64,000 nucleotides of DNA, from contig NZ_SOFG01000004.1 in the NCBI RefSeq assembly GCF_004402485.1, forward strand, positions 248,001 to 312,000. The letters are read 5' to 3'. This stretch comes from Cryobacterium algoricola (lineage in GTDB: Bacteria; Actinomycetota; Actinomycetes; Actinomycetales; Microbacteriaceae). The notes under the pieces were generated by a model. It did not search any database. It was given only the letters and a program-made list of their open reading frames with translations, and had not been told where the DNA came from. The position numbers were made by a program, and so were the translations under genes. Shown one piece after another: positions 53,556-61,291 of the stretch; positions within the stretch are counted from its first letter, which is position 1, and each line of letters begins with the position of its first letter.

Positions 53556-54094
53556 TCCGCGCTCCCGCCGTCGATGCTCACGAATTCGTCGCCGTCGACC
53601 TCCAGGAGGTGCACGTTGATGCGTTCCTCAGTGGAGCTCGGGAGGTTCTTGCCGACGAAGTCGGCGCGGATCGGCAGCGCGCGGTGGCCGCGGTCGACGA
53701 GGACCGCCAGACGCACGATCGCGGGGCGGCCGTGGTCGCCGAGGGCGTCGAGGGCCGCGCGGATGGTGCGCCCGGAGTAGAGCACGTCGTCGACGAGCAC
53801 CACGGTCGCGCCGTCGATGCTCGCGGGCACGAGGGTGCGGGACGGCGTGCGGGTACGGGTGTGGGCGAGGTCGTCGCGGTACATCGTGACGTCGAGGGAC
53901 CCGGAAGCCACGGGTGCCGCGGCGGGTTCGATCCGCTCGATGATGTCGGCGATCCGCCGCGCGAGGGCAACGCCCCTCGTCGGGATGCCGAGGATGACGA
54001 GATTGTCCGGTCCCCGGTTGGACTCCAGGATCTCGTGGGAGATCCGAGTCAAAGCCCGGGTTATTTCAGCCTGGTTGAGCACGATGCGTGACAA
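53552..54094 (-). CDS. pyrR: Pyrimidine operon regulator / uracil phosphoribosyltransferase
   Basis: A 180-residue PRTase-fold protein. [15 protein letters not shown] and the PRPP loop [21 protein letters not shown] are clear. PyrR binds pyr mRNA in response to UMP in other bacteria. It is the first gene of the series and starts with a TTG behind AAGGAGG. A short 5' leader with a dyad lies upstream, a plausible site for self-regulation. Confidence 0.96.
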   Translation of the reverse strand: MSRIVLNQAEITRALTRISHEILESNRGPDNLVILGIPTRGVALARRIADIIERIEPAAAPVASGSLDVTMYRDDLAHTRTRTPSRTLVPASIDGATVVLVDDVLYSGRTIRAALDALGDHGRPAIVRLAVLVDRGHRALPIRADFVGKNLPSSTEERINVHLLEVDGDEFVSIDGGSAE

Positions 54095-54162
54095 AACGAA
54101 GGCCTCCTTCCCCGCCTCACCGGACGGTTGTTAAAGGATGGCTGTTACCGTCATCCATCGTA
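54095..54162 (-). promoter_or_regulatory. pyrR promoter and leader: extended -10 and hairpin
   Basis: On the minus strand TGC TACGAT (54165-54157) forms an extended -10. Transcription would start near 54150, giving a leader of about 55 nt. GGATG and CATCC (around 54137-54157) enclose an 11-nt part that is itself nearly symmetric. A PyrR-binding hairpin or anti-initiation element is possible. No long terminator/antiterminator pair is visible. Confidence 0.35.
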
Positions 54163-54174
54163 GCAGCCGCCCGG

Positions 54175-55878
54175 TCAGTCGCGGTTGGGTGGCCCGGTGA
54201 GAACTTGGTGGGCGCGGTGCCGGTTCGGTGGCCGCCAGAGCCGTTGCGGGTCGATCAACCCCGGAGCCCGCACTTGTGGCGATCCCTTGACCATGCGGAT
54301 CTCCCACCCCGACGTGTCGATGGTGTGGTGGTGGAACCAGCACAGGAGGACCCCGTTGTCGACATTCGTCGGTCCGTCCTTCGCCCAGGGCTTCACATGG
54401 TGCACCTCGGCCCAGTGCGCGGGGGCTTTGCAGCCGGGGATGATGCACCCGCCGTCCCGGGCGGTGATCGCCCGCCGTTGAGCCCGGTTGAAGTACCGCC
54501 GCTCCGGGCCGAGCTTGAGCACTTGGTTGTTCGCCCCGAACAACACCCCTTGGAAGCCACCGTCACAGATCCGCTGATGCACCGTCTTGAGCGACACCGC
54601 CGCTTCGACGCCGTCGATCCACCCGACGCCGACCCCGGATTCGAGATCGGCGGCGTTCACGTGCACCATCACCGTCGGCGCCGACCCGCCCATGCTGGGC
54701 GTGCCCTCATCGCGAGCGGCGTGTTCGATCAACGCCCGGAGAATGTCGGCGCGTTTCTCCCCGCTGGTGCGGGTGTCCTGGCGGCGTTCCCGCAGCTCCG
54801 CTTCGATCACGTCCAGCTCCGGGCCGGTGCCGGCGTCGCCCGCGGTCTCGGCGCCGGGGATCATCTGCCCGGAATCCATCAGCGCCTGTTCCTCTTCGGT
54901 GGGGAACGCGGGCCGGGCATGGAAGCTGAGGAACGCGTCGAAGAGGGTATTCATCATCCCGAACAGTTCCGGCGTCACCCCACCCTTCACCGGATACAGC
55001 CCGTTCTTCAACTGGCCGAAGCCGATGTTCGACTTCGCCTCGAACACATCCTCCTGCGGCAGGACGCCGTCCGGGTCGAGGAAGGCCTGCCACTGGAGCA
55101 CCATGCCGCGGATCAGATCCGCGGCCGCGGGGACCCCCGCGCCGGCGAGGTTCTCGGTTTCCGGAGTGATCAGACCGGCCGCCGAGGCGACCAGAGCACG
55201 TTCCGCCGTCAGCAGGTCATCCGGCGCCACCCGGTGACTGATCGTCTGAAGCCCCGTCACGATCAGCTCCGCGGTCTCCACCCCGATCTCCCCCGCGGTC
55301 AGGGCGGCCCCAACGGTCGGGAACAACGGCGGCAACCAGCTGCTCCCACCGCACGGCCGCGGCAACACCGCGTCCCCGAGCTTCGTGCGTCGCTTCACTT
55401 CCCGCGCCGACACCCGCGTCACCCGGGTCAGGACGTCCCAGGGGCCCTTGCAGCCCATCCTCCAGGCCAGCCCGTCCCGGCCGAGCACCCGGGCCCGCCG
55501 GTCCACATCCGTCGTCGTGTTCACCCGGGCCGCATCCACCGTCCGCCCGATGGCCTCGACTTCTTTCAGCGCCGTGACGGCTTCCGCATCACTGAGCAAC
55601 CCGACCGGGATCGCCGCCAGCGCGTCTGCGAGGGCCGCCTGGATCTCGGCGAGCCGGGCGACAACATCCGCATGAACCGACGGCACCGACCCGGCCAGCC
55701 CCTCAGCGCCCTCAAAACCTTCAGCAACCGCAACCGGATGGGTCGACTTGACGTAACCGCCCGAGGATTCGACCGACGACTCGGTGGATGCGAGGCCCGC
55801 CGTGATGGGCTGTTCTCCCGCGGCCCCGGAACCGGTTGTCGGCGGGGTGTGTGACTGTGGATCCGAAGCTCCTGCCAT
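54175..55878 (-). CDS. DUF222 / 13E12-repeat family HNH endonuclease-like protein (second copy)
   Basis: A 567-residue protein. The DUF222 part (about 60-440) includes VGAALTAGEIGVETAELIV, and the HNH module (about 470-525) has GGCIIPGCKAP, AEVHHVKPWAKDGPTNVDN and VLLCWFHHHTID. It lacks the long Thr/Ala insert of the copy at 1055-2920 but has a related HNH layout, so the two are diverged paralogs. TAGAAT lies 6 nt before the ATG. It ends 13 bp upstream of the pyrR promoter. Role unknown. Confidence 0.9.
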   Translation of the reverse strand: MAGASDPQSHTPPTTGSGAAGEQPITAGLASTESSVESSGGYVKSTHPVAVAEGFEGAEGLAGSVPSVHADVVARLAEIQAALADALAAIPVGLLSDAEAVTALKEVEAIGRTVDAARVNTTTDVDRRARVLGRDGLAWRMGCKGPWDVLTRVTRVSAREVKRRTKLGDAVLPRPCGGSSWLPPLFPTVGAALTAGEIGVETAELIVTGLQTISHRVAPDDLLTAERALVASAAGLITPETENLAGAGVPAAADLIRGMVLQWQAFLDPDGVLPQEDVFEAKSNIGFGQLKNGLYPVKGGVTPELFGMMNTLFDAFLSFHARPAFPTEEEQALMDSGQMIPGAETAGDAGTGPELDVIEAELRERRQDTRTSGEKRADILRALIEHAARDEGTPSMGGSAPTVMVHVNAADLESGVGVGWIDGVEAAVSLKTVHQRICDGGFQGVLFGANNQVLKLGPERRYFNRAQRRAITARDGGCIIPGCKAPAHWAEVHHVKPWAKDGPTNVDNGVLLCWFHHHTIDTSGWEIRMVKGSPQVRAPGLIDPQRLWRPPNRHRAHQVLTGPPNRD

Positions 55879-55884
55879 ACCCCG

Positions 55885-55890
55885 ATTCTA
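55885..55890 (-). promoter_or_regulatory. Candidate -10 (TAGAAT) before the second DUF222 gene
   Basis: TAGAAT, then CGGGGT and ATG 55878. This is the best match to the -10 consensus among the candidate leaderless starts here. No -35 is clear. Confidence 0.45.
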
Positions 55891-56206
55891 CCCCGAATCG
55901 AACACTAATGCGAGGCTTGCTCACCTAATTTTGGGCTTCTCATCACGAGATTCAAAGCTGAAGACGAGTGTGTCCGCACTCGTGGTGCCGAATTCAGGAG
56001 ATGCGCCCGGGCGAGCGACAGCGGCCCGCGGACCAGTGCGGCCGATCCCGACCTGCAGCAGGCATCTCCTGAATTCGGGACGCTCACCTTCGTGTTGAAC
56101 GGCCGCGGCGCGCAGCTCACGTGCGAGAGCGTCCTTACGGGCCAGGAAGGCGCGGAATCGAGTCAATGTGTACGTGAGTGGGTCAGTGGGTATCTCGGTG
56201 AGTGAC
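55891..56206. other. Intergenic stretch with 17-bp inverted repeat
   Basis: About 320 bp without a convincing gene. A perfect inverted repeat, CCGAATTCAGGAGATGC, lies at 55988-56004 and 56062-56078 with 57 bp between. A minus-strand ORF (55921-56166, 81 aa) runs through it but has no family resemblance and no good ribosome binding site. Confidence 0.6.
55988..56078. repeat. 17-bp perfect inverted repeat, 57-bp spacer
   Basis: The arms at 55988-56004 and 56062-56078 are exact reverse complements. A stem of this length is rare by chance. The element lies between the second DUF222 gene and the MORN-repeat gene. It has no coding capacity for a transposase; it may be a non-autonomous palindromic element. 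Confidence 0.85.
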
Positions 56207-56458
56207 TCAGTGGAAAAGGGTCTCCTTGACGAGGCTGCCGTCCCTGGCCCAGGTACGCCAGACGCCGATCTGACGGCCGCGGTCGAACTCTCCGGTACGC
56301 ATCAGCGTGCCGTCAGTGCGGAACCACTCCCACTCACCGTGCAGCTCGCCGTCGAGGGTGCTCCCGCTTGCCTTGGTCTGGCCGTTGGCATAGTGGTCGA
56401 CTCGCGACACGGGGGCGCCGTCTGGTGCAGCGGAGGATGGGATCGGCTCTGGACTCAC
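56207..56458 (-). CDS. YwqK-like MORN-repeat protein
   Basis: About 83 residues from GTG 56458. HYANGQTKASG, LDGELHGEWEWFRTDGTLMRTGEF and GVWRTWARDGSLVKETLF form three YwqK/MORN-variant repeats of about 20-22 residues. Proteins of this family are often annotated as antitoxin-like, from Bacillus YwqK, but no toxin gene is adjacent. The frame is open further upstream to 56620 inside the DoxX gene; the repeat part alone is trusted. It is 49 bp after doxX on the same strand. Confidence 0.7.
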   Translation of the reverse strand: MSPEPIPSSAAPDGAPVSRVDHYANGQTKASGSTLDGELHGEWEWFRTDGTLMRTGEFDRGRQIGVWRTWARDGSLVKETLFH

Positions 56459-56507
56459 ACGCCCAGTCTGCCAGCGGACGGCTCGCGCCGACAGTGTGGG
56501 AGTGACG

Positions 56508-56954
56508 TCAACGCCGGCCACGGTGCAGGACGCCCGCCGACCACAGCGCCCAGACCACGAGAAGGGGCTGGAAGAGGAGCCGGATGCCGCGGGCCCGGTC
56601 CGAGTCGAGGCCGAAGGCATCCGTTCTGGTCACGAACTGAGCGATGTTGCCGGGGAAGACGGCCACAAAGAAGACGGCAACGAGCCACCCGACCGTGATC
56701 CGGCGGCCAGGCAGGGCGACGAGTGCGCCGCCGAGGCCGACCTCGGTGACACCGGAGAGAAGCACGACGGCGTCCCGGTCGAGAGGCACCCACGAGGGCA
56801 CCTGTGCGAGGAATTCCGCGCGACTCCAGGTGAGGTGGCTGATGCCGGCGAACAGCAGGAAGGCGCCGAGCGCGATCCGGCCGATCGTCCGCGGTAGTGA
56901 TGTCTTCGTCGACGACGTGCGGACCGATACCGACTTCTCTGCTGCTCTGGACAT
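56508..56954 (-). CDS. DoxX family membrane protein
   Basis: A 148-residue protein with four hydrophobic segments: IGRIALGAFLLFAGISHLTW, VVLLSGVTEVGLGGALVAL, VGWLVAVFFVAVFPGNIAQF and LLFQPLLVVWALWSAG. This fits the DoxX/DoxD-like group. GNIAQF and the charged TRTDAFGLD loop are typical of the actinobacterial form. Function is unclear; some relatives work with oxidative stress proteins. ATG 56954 follows GGGGAG without spacer. It is divergent from the gene at 57009. Confidence 0.85.
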   Translation of the reverse strand: MSRAAEKSVSVRTSSTKTSLPRTIGRIALGAFLLFAGISHLTWSRAEFLAQVPSWVPLDRDAVVLLSGVTEVGLGGALVALPGRRITVGWLVAVFFVAVFPGNIAQFVTRTDAFGLDSDRARGIRLLFQPLLVVWALWSAGVLHRGRR

Positions 56955-56995
56955 CTCCCCAGTCTGACATCCCTCTCTGCGATGCGGCCGTGCCC

Positions 56996-57001
56996 TAGCA
57001 T
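56996..57001 (+). promoter_or_regulatory. Candidate -10 (TAGCAT) before the maltokinase-cap-like gene
   Basis: TAGCAT, 7 nt, then ATG 57009. GAGGA lies only 2-3 nt before the ATG, too close for ordinary use. Confidence 0.35.
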
Positions 57002-57008
57002 CGAGGAC

Positions 57009-57686
57009 ATGGCATTCATCCACCGCGCCCAGCTTCGGCCGTCCAAGCTTGAACTCGTCGAACCGTGGCTGCGGACACGGTCCTGGTTCGCCGGCGATCC
57101 CACCGCTCCCCTGACCTCCGCCGGGGCGTACCGTTTCGACGATCCGGCGGGTGAGGTCGGCATCGAGACCCTGCTTGTGCGCGCCGGCGACGGCCCGGTG
57201 CTCCAGGTTCCGCTGACGTATCGCGATGCGCCCCTCGAGGGCGGAGAGGCCTGGTTGATCGGAACGATGGAACACTCGGTCCTGGGCCGTCGCTGGACGT
57301 ACGACGCCGTCGGGGATCCCGCGTACATCGCCGCGCTCGCAACGGTGATCTTCTGTGGTGGCACCCAGGCCGACGAATTCGTCGACGTCGAGGGGGACCT
57401 CGTCTTCCGCGAGTCCACGGCGACCGTCGCCGGCAGCGGCCCGGCGGATGCCCCCGCTCCCGTGCTGCTGACGACCGGCGCCATCTCGACCAGCGACGAG
57501 CCCGATTCGACCGTCGTCGTCACTGGTTCCCTGCGTCTCGTCATTCTCCGGGCGCCCGGCAGCCCGGAGGCGGAGACGAGCGTGCTCGCCGCTCGGAGGA
57601 CAGCTGGCGGCGGCGCGGAGCAACTCTCCGGAACCTGGACCGCCCAACCCGAAGAACGGGTCCTGGCCCTGGCCAACTCGCTCTGA
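57009..57686 (+). CDS. Maltokinase N-terminal cap-like domain protein (CG0192-like)
   Basis: A 225-residue cytoplasmic protein. IHRAQLRPSKLELVEPWLRTRSWF followed by TYRDAPLEGGEAWLIGTMEHSVLG and RWTYDAVGDPAYI resembles the N-terminal cap of maltokinase and the CG0192-like family. The kinase lobes of maltokinase are absent, and the rest is a beta-rich domain of unknown type. It may bind a sugar or glycogen-related ligand. It stands alone, with no trehalose or glycogen genes nearby. Confidence 0.75.
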   Translation: MAFIHRAQLRPSKLELVEPWLRTRSWFAGDPTAPLTSAGAYRFDDPAGEVGIETLLVRAGDGPVLQVPLTYRDAPLEGGEAWLIGTMEHSVLGRRWTYDAVGDPAYIAALATVIFCGGTQADEFVDVEGDLVFRESTATVAGSGPADAPAPVLLTTGAISTSDEPDSTVVVTGSLRLVILRAPGSPEAETSVLAARRTAGGGAEQLSGTWTAQPEERVLALANSL

Positions 57687-57809
57687 CGCCAACGACTGCA
57701 CCGTCACATGGTGTTTACCGACCAGCAGTTGCGGTCGGGCCCGTCACACGTCAGGATTGTCCCGCGGCAGGCATCCGCTGGCGAAAGCACGCACAGATGA
57801 AGGACTTTG

Positions 57810-58016
57810 ATGAACCGGACGGACCTCGTTCAGTTGTTTTCCGTCGTGGACGCCGGCCCCGCCCGGTGGGAGGTCCGTCACGACGTGACGGATGAGCTCG
57901 CGGGTATCCTCGAGCGCACACCGCGCGGCTTCCTCCTGGTGAACGAAGACGGGCAGCGGATCGGCAGCTTCGACTCGATCCCGAGCGCCCTCGAAGGCCT
58001 CTACGCAGTCTTGTAG
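57810..58016 (+). CDS. Small hypothetical protein (68 aa)
   Basis: A 68-residue soluble product from ATG 57810 (AAGGAC lies 10 nt upstream). RWEVRHDVTDELAGILERTPRGFLL and GQRIGSFDSIPSALEGLYAV suggest a compact alpha/beta fold with a strand-turn-strand pattern. No family is recognised. Its codon use (G/C in third positions) is like its neighbours, which supports coding. It converges on the DsbA-like gene. Confidence 0.6.
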   Translation: MNRTDLVQLFSVVDAGPARWEVRHDVTDELAGILERTPRGFLLVNEDGQRIGSFDSIPSALEGLYAVL

Positions 58017-58019
58017 CGG

Positions 58020-58039
58020 TCCGGCCGTCTTAGGCCGGA
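58020..58039. terminator. Hairpin between convergent genes
   Basis: TCCGGCC, a 6-nt loop, then GGCCGGA: a perfect 7-bp stem midway between the two convergent stops (58016 and 58046). There is no T tract, but its position fits a bidirectional terminator. Confidence 0.55.
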
Positions 58040-58045
58040 ATGCCC

Positions 58046-59089
58046 TCAGGCGCCCGACGTTCCCTGGGTCGTCGCCTGGCCGGAGCCGGAACCCGAGCCG
58101 GAGTCGAGGAATGCCTCGAACTCACGGCTGTCGGTGAGTCCACCCGGGTATTGGGCGCCGTCGATGAGCACGGTCGGCGTGCCCTGGATCGAGTCGATCT
58201 CCGCGCCGGGGATCGGCCCGTTCAGGGCGTCGTCGGTGTTCACCTCCGACCACAGCTGGTACTCGCCTCGCGCGATGCAGTCCGAGATGTCGGTGCCGGT
58301 GGGCGCGAGCGCTGCGAGCTGGCCATCGGTCAGACCCTGGCTGTTCTCCTCCGGCTGGTTCGCGAACAGGGCCGCGAGGTAGTCGAGGGTCGCGTCCGGG
58401 CTGACCGTCGCCACGCACGTGAGGGCGGCGGATGCTCGGGTCGAGTAATACGTGCCCTGCGAGGCCTGGTCGAGGAAGGTCAGCGCGTGAATCCGGAGGG
58501 TGATCGACCCCCCGTCGACGCGGCTTGCGAGCAGTGCGCCGTTGGTGGCTTCGAACTGGCCGCAGTACGGGCACATCGGGTCGATGTACTCGTCCACGAT
58601 CGTGCTCCCGGTGCCGACGGAGAGGTACCCGTCGTCGAAGTGGGCCGCACCGAGCGTTCCGCTCGGGAGGACCCCCTGCGAGGCATCCGGTTCGCTCGTC
58701 GCCGAGGCGACCGGCCCGCCGACACCGCCGCGCTGGGCCAGGTTCACGAAGAGGTGCCCGAAGGCCGCCGCGAACACGATCGACAGAACGACGATGACCG
58801 TGGTCGACGCGAGGCCGACGTAGCCGAGCACGAGCCCTGCGATGGCGAGGCCGCGCCCCCGCTCACCGCGGCGGGCGATCTGTCCGAGCGCGAGGTGCCC
58901 GGTGATCACGGCAACGAGCGACACGGCGAACGCGGAGACGAGCGAGACGATTGCGAGCGTGTTCGTCGGCGGAACCTGAGGGAAGCCCTGCTGCTGTGGG
59001 GATGGCGCTGGGAGTCCCTGCTGCGGTGACGCCGGCAGACCCGGCTGTTCCGGGTAGGACGGATACGGCTCTGGCGTGTCGTTGCTCAT
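58046..59089 (-). CDS. Membrane-anchored DsbA-like thiol-disulfide oxidoreductase with DUF4190 region
   Basis: A 347-residue protein. The first 40 residues are Pro/Gln-rich, then two membrane helices with the DUF4190 pattern (LAIVSLVSAFAVSLVAVITGHLALGQI and GLAIAGLVLGYVGLA). A thioredoxin/DsbA domain faces outside: DEYIDPMCPYCGQFEAT holds the CPYC active site (about residue 178), and IQGTPTVLIDGAQY the cis-Pro loop. Two more Cys lie in between. The C-terminus is Ser/Gly-rich. It would form or shuffle disulfides in exported proteins. GGGGGAAG lies before the ATG. Confidence 0.9.
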   Translation of the reverse strand: MSNDTPEPYPSYPEQPGLPASPQQGLPAPSPQQQGFPQVPPTNTLAIVSLVSAFAVSLVAVITGHLALGQIARRGERGRGLAIAGLVLGYVGLASTTVIVVLSIVFAAAFGHLFVNLAQRGGVGGPVASATSEPDASQGVLPSGTLGAAHFDDGYLSVGTGSTIVDEYIDPMCPYCGQFEATNGALLASRVDGGSITLRIHALTFLDQASQGTYYSTRASAALTCVATVSPDATLDYLAALFANQPEENSQGLTDGQLAALAPTGTDISDCIARGEYQLWSEVNTDDALNGPIPGAEIDSIQGTPTVLIDGAQYPGGLTDSREFEAFLDSGSGSGSGQATTQGTSGA

Positions 59090-59127
59090 GATCTTCCCCC
59101 GGGCTGACGGAACGGTATGGGTCGAGC

Positions 59128-59568
59128 CTAGGAGGCAGCCGGCGCAGCGGGCGCCGGTGGAGCGGTCTGCGCGATCCTGCCGAGGAGTCCGTTCACGAAG
59201 CCGGCCGAATCATCCGTCGAGAGGATCTTCGCGGCCTCGACGGCCTCGTCGATCGCGACGGCGTGCGGAACGGCGTCATTGAACAGGATCTCCCAGATCC
59301 CGATCCGCAGGATGGCCCGGTCGACGACCGGCATCCGCTTGAGCGTCCAGCCTTGCGAGTACGTCTCGATGAGTTCGTCGATCTCCTCGCGGTGATCGAC
59401 GACGCCGTCGACGATCTCGCGCGCGTACAGCCAGGAGGCCATCCGGGCGGGCTCGCTCGCGGCGCGCTGCGCCTCGGCGGCGAGAGACTCGGGGATCGTG
59501 GTCTGCCGCACGTCGGCGGCGTACAGGATGTCGAGCGCGCGCTTACGCGCCTTCGTTCGTGCGCTCAC
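59128..59568 (-). CDS. nusB: Transcription antitermination factor NusB
   Basis: A 146-residue helical protein. ARKRALDILYAADVR, VVDRAILRIGIWEILFND and AVAIDEAVEAAKILSTDDSAGFVNGLL are the family signatures. NusB with NusE binds boxA RNA in rRNA antitermination. Its GTG shares one base with the efp stop (TAGTG). The Ala/Pro tail is a small extension. Confidence 0.96.
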   Translation of the reverse strand: MSARTKARKRALDILYAADVRQTTIPESLAAEAQRAASEPARMASWLYAREIVDGVVDHREEIDELIETYSQGWTLKRMPVVDRAILRIGIWEILFNDAVPHAVAIDEAVEAAKILSTDDSAGFVNGLLGRIAQTAPPAPAAPAAS

Positions 59569-60128
59569 TAGTTGACGCGGCCGAGGTAGTCACCGGTGCG
59601 GGTGTCGACCTTGACCTTGGTGCCCTGTTCGAGGAACAGCGGGACCTGGATCTGGTAGCCGGTCTCCACGGTGGCGGGCTTGGTGCCGCCGGTGGAGCGG
59701 TCGCCCTGCAGGCCGGGCTCGGTGTACGTGATTTCGAGCACGACGGATGCCGGCAGCTCGACATACAGCGGGTTGCCGTTGTGGAGGGCGATGGTCACGT
59801 TCTGGTTCTCGAGCAGGAAGTTCGAGGCGTCACCGACGACGACGCTGGAGACGGTGAGCTGGTCGAAGTCGGACACGTCCATGAAGACGTAGGAGTCGCC
59901 GTCCGCATACAGGTACTGGAAGTCCTGGCGGTCGACGTTCTCGGTCTCGATCTTCGCTCCGGCGTTGAAGGTGCGGTCGACGGTCTTGCCCGTGACGACG
60001 TTCTTCAGTTTGGTGCGAACGAAAGCGCCGCCCTTGCCCGGCTTGACGTGCTGGAAGTCGGTGACGGCCCAAAGCTGGCCGTCCATGTTGAGGACGACGC
60101 CATTTCGGATATCGGCGGTTGATGCCAT
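59568..60128 (-). CDS. efp: Translation elongation factor P
   Basis: A 186-residue factor that helps the ribosome through polyproline. The three-domain beta layout is complete, with [32 protein letters not shown] (the tip with the conserved Lys) and [16 protein letters not shown] at the end. The Lys tip follows a PGKG turn as in actinobacteria. It precedes nusB in the usual actinobacterial pair. Confidence 0.97.
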   Translation of the reverse strand: MASTADIRNGVVLNMDGQLWAVTDFQHVKPGKGGAFVRTKLKNVVTGKTVDRTFNAGAKIETENVDRQDFQYLYADGDSYVFMDVSDFDQLTVSSVVVGDASNFLLENQNVTIALHNGNPLYVELPASVVLEITYTEPGLQGDRSTGGTKPATVETGYQIQVPLFLEQGTKVKVDTRTGDYLGRVN

Positions 60129-60233
60129 GGAAAGCGGTTCCGTTCAGTCAGTTCAGTTAGGAAGGTGCGCGGCCGAATCGGCCTCAAACGAGTGTAGTTG
60201 CCCGCGAGCCCACAGCCAAAGGCTGACCGAGGG

Positions 60234-60641
60234 TCACTCCGCGAGGTCGGCCACCCCGGAGTCGTGCGCGACGAACAGGCCGAGGATCGGCAGCACCTTT
60301 CCGAAGGACGCCCTCAGCTCGCGGGCCCACGCCTGGTCCGGAGCGGTGAGCGCCGCACCCCCGGGTCGCTCCAGTGTCAGTACGACGCTGCCGCCCGGTG
60401 CACAATCGGCCAGGATCGTGGTGATGCCCGAGGCCATCTGCACGCTGTCCCCGGGATCGGGACGCAGCGGAATCCCGCCCACCGGGATCACCAGCGGAAG
60501 CTGCCGGCCCGCGGCGTCGAAGAGCATCAGCCAGAGCTGGCGGCTGATGGCGTGACCGACCAGGTCGGCGACCCGCTCCCGCGCTTCGTCGAGGGAGGTG
60601 ACGGGTGGCTGGTCTTCGATAGAGAGGGAAGAAGGGGTCAT
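60234..60641 (-). CDS. Conserved hypothetical protein
   Basis: A 135-residue soluble protein. RVADLVGHAISRQLWLMLFDAAGRQLPLVIPVGGIPLRPDPG and SVVLTLERPGGAALTAPDQAWARELRASFG show a mixed alpha/beta fold that recalls hypothetical proteins in Micrococcales. I recognise no named domain or catalytic motif. It lies 105 bp from efp and 95 bp from the DUF779 gene on the same strand. Confidence 0.65.
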   Translation of the reverse strand: MTPSSLSIEDQPPVTSLDEARERVADLVGHAISRQLWLMLFDAAGRQLPLVIPVGGIPLRPDPGDSVQMASGITTILADCAPGGSVVLTLERPGGAALTAPDQAWARELRASFGKVLPILGLFVAHDSGVADLAE

Positions 60642-60735
60642 GCCGGACAGGATGCCCGGCCGAGCCAGCTCCGCCGCGGTTGTCCACAGACGGATGCCGT
60701 GAACGGGCTTGTTGAGGACGGGGCCGCCGACGGAG

Positions 60736-61161
60736 TCAGCCGAAGCTCTCCATCAACCGGGACCGGATCAGGAACCGCACGCCGCGAGGAGCCTCGAGGG
60801 AGAAACCGCTCCCCCGGCCGGGAACGACGTCGACCGTGAGGAAGGTGTGACTCCAGTATTCGAACTGCTCCGCCGAGATCCAGAACTCGACCGGCTGCGG
60901 AGCCTCGTCGGCCGGGGCGATGTCGAGCACGCCGAGGAGCACGTCCCGGTCTGAGGTGATGAACTCACCCGCCGGGAAGCACATCGGGGAACTGCCGTCG
61001 CAGCATCCGCCGGACTGGTGGAACATCAGCGGCCCGAACTGGGTCTGGAGTTCACGGAGGACATCCACCGCCGCCGGCGTGAATTCGACGCGCGGCGTGG
61101 TCTCCCCCGGAACCGTGACGGAGGCGATGACCGTGGACGTTGCGGGCGCTGCTGGCGACAT
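60736..61161 (-). CDS. DUF779 domain protein, partner of the aldehyde dehydrogenase
   Basis: A 141-residue protein from ATG 61161. FHQSGGCCDGSSPMCFPAGEF is the DUF779 signature, with three Cys and a His that may bind a metal. DUF779 genes are regularly found beside this aldehyde dehydrogenase type in actinobacteria and proteobacteria. Function unknown. The ALDH stop is 130 bp upstream. Confidence 0.88.
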   Translation of the reverse strand: MSPAAPATSTVIASVTVPGETTPRVEFTPAAVDVLRELQTQFGPLMFHQSGGCCDGSSPMCFPAGEFITSDRDVLLGVLDIAPADEAPQPVEFWISAEQFEYWSHTFLTVDVVPGRGSGFSLEAPRGVRFLIRSRLMESFG

Positions 61162-61291
61162 TGCCTGGCCTTTCGGGTTCGATACCCGCTCGCTGGGCAG
61201 CGGGCGGGATGCACCAACGGTAGTCGAGGTGCGGGACGGTCGAAAGGGGCCACCGGTCGATACCGACGGCCCCTCTCGATACCGGTGCCGT

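Noticed and set aside
55921..56166. Minus-strand ORF of 81 aa across the 17-bp inverted repeat
   Set aside because: No ribosome binding site, no family, and the repeat explains part of the sequence.
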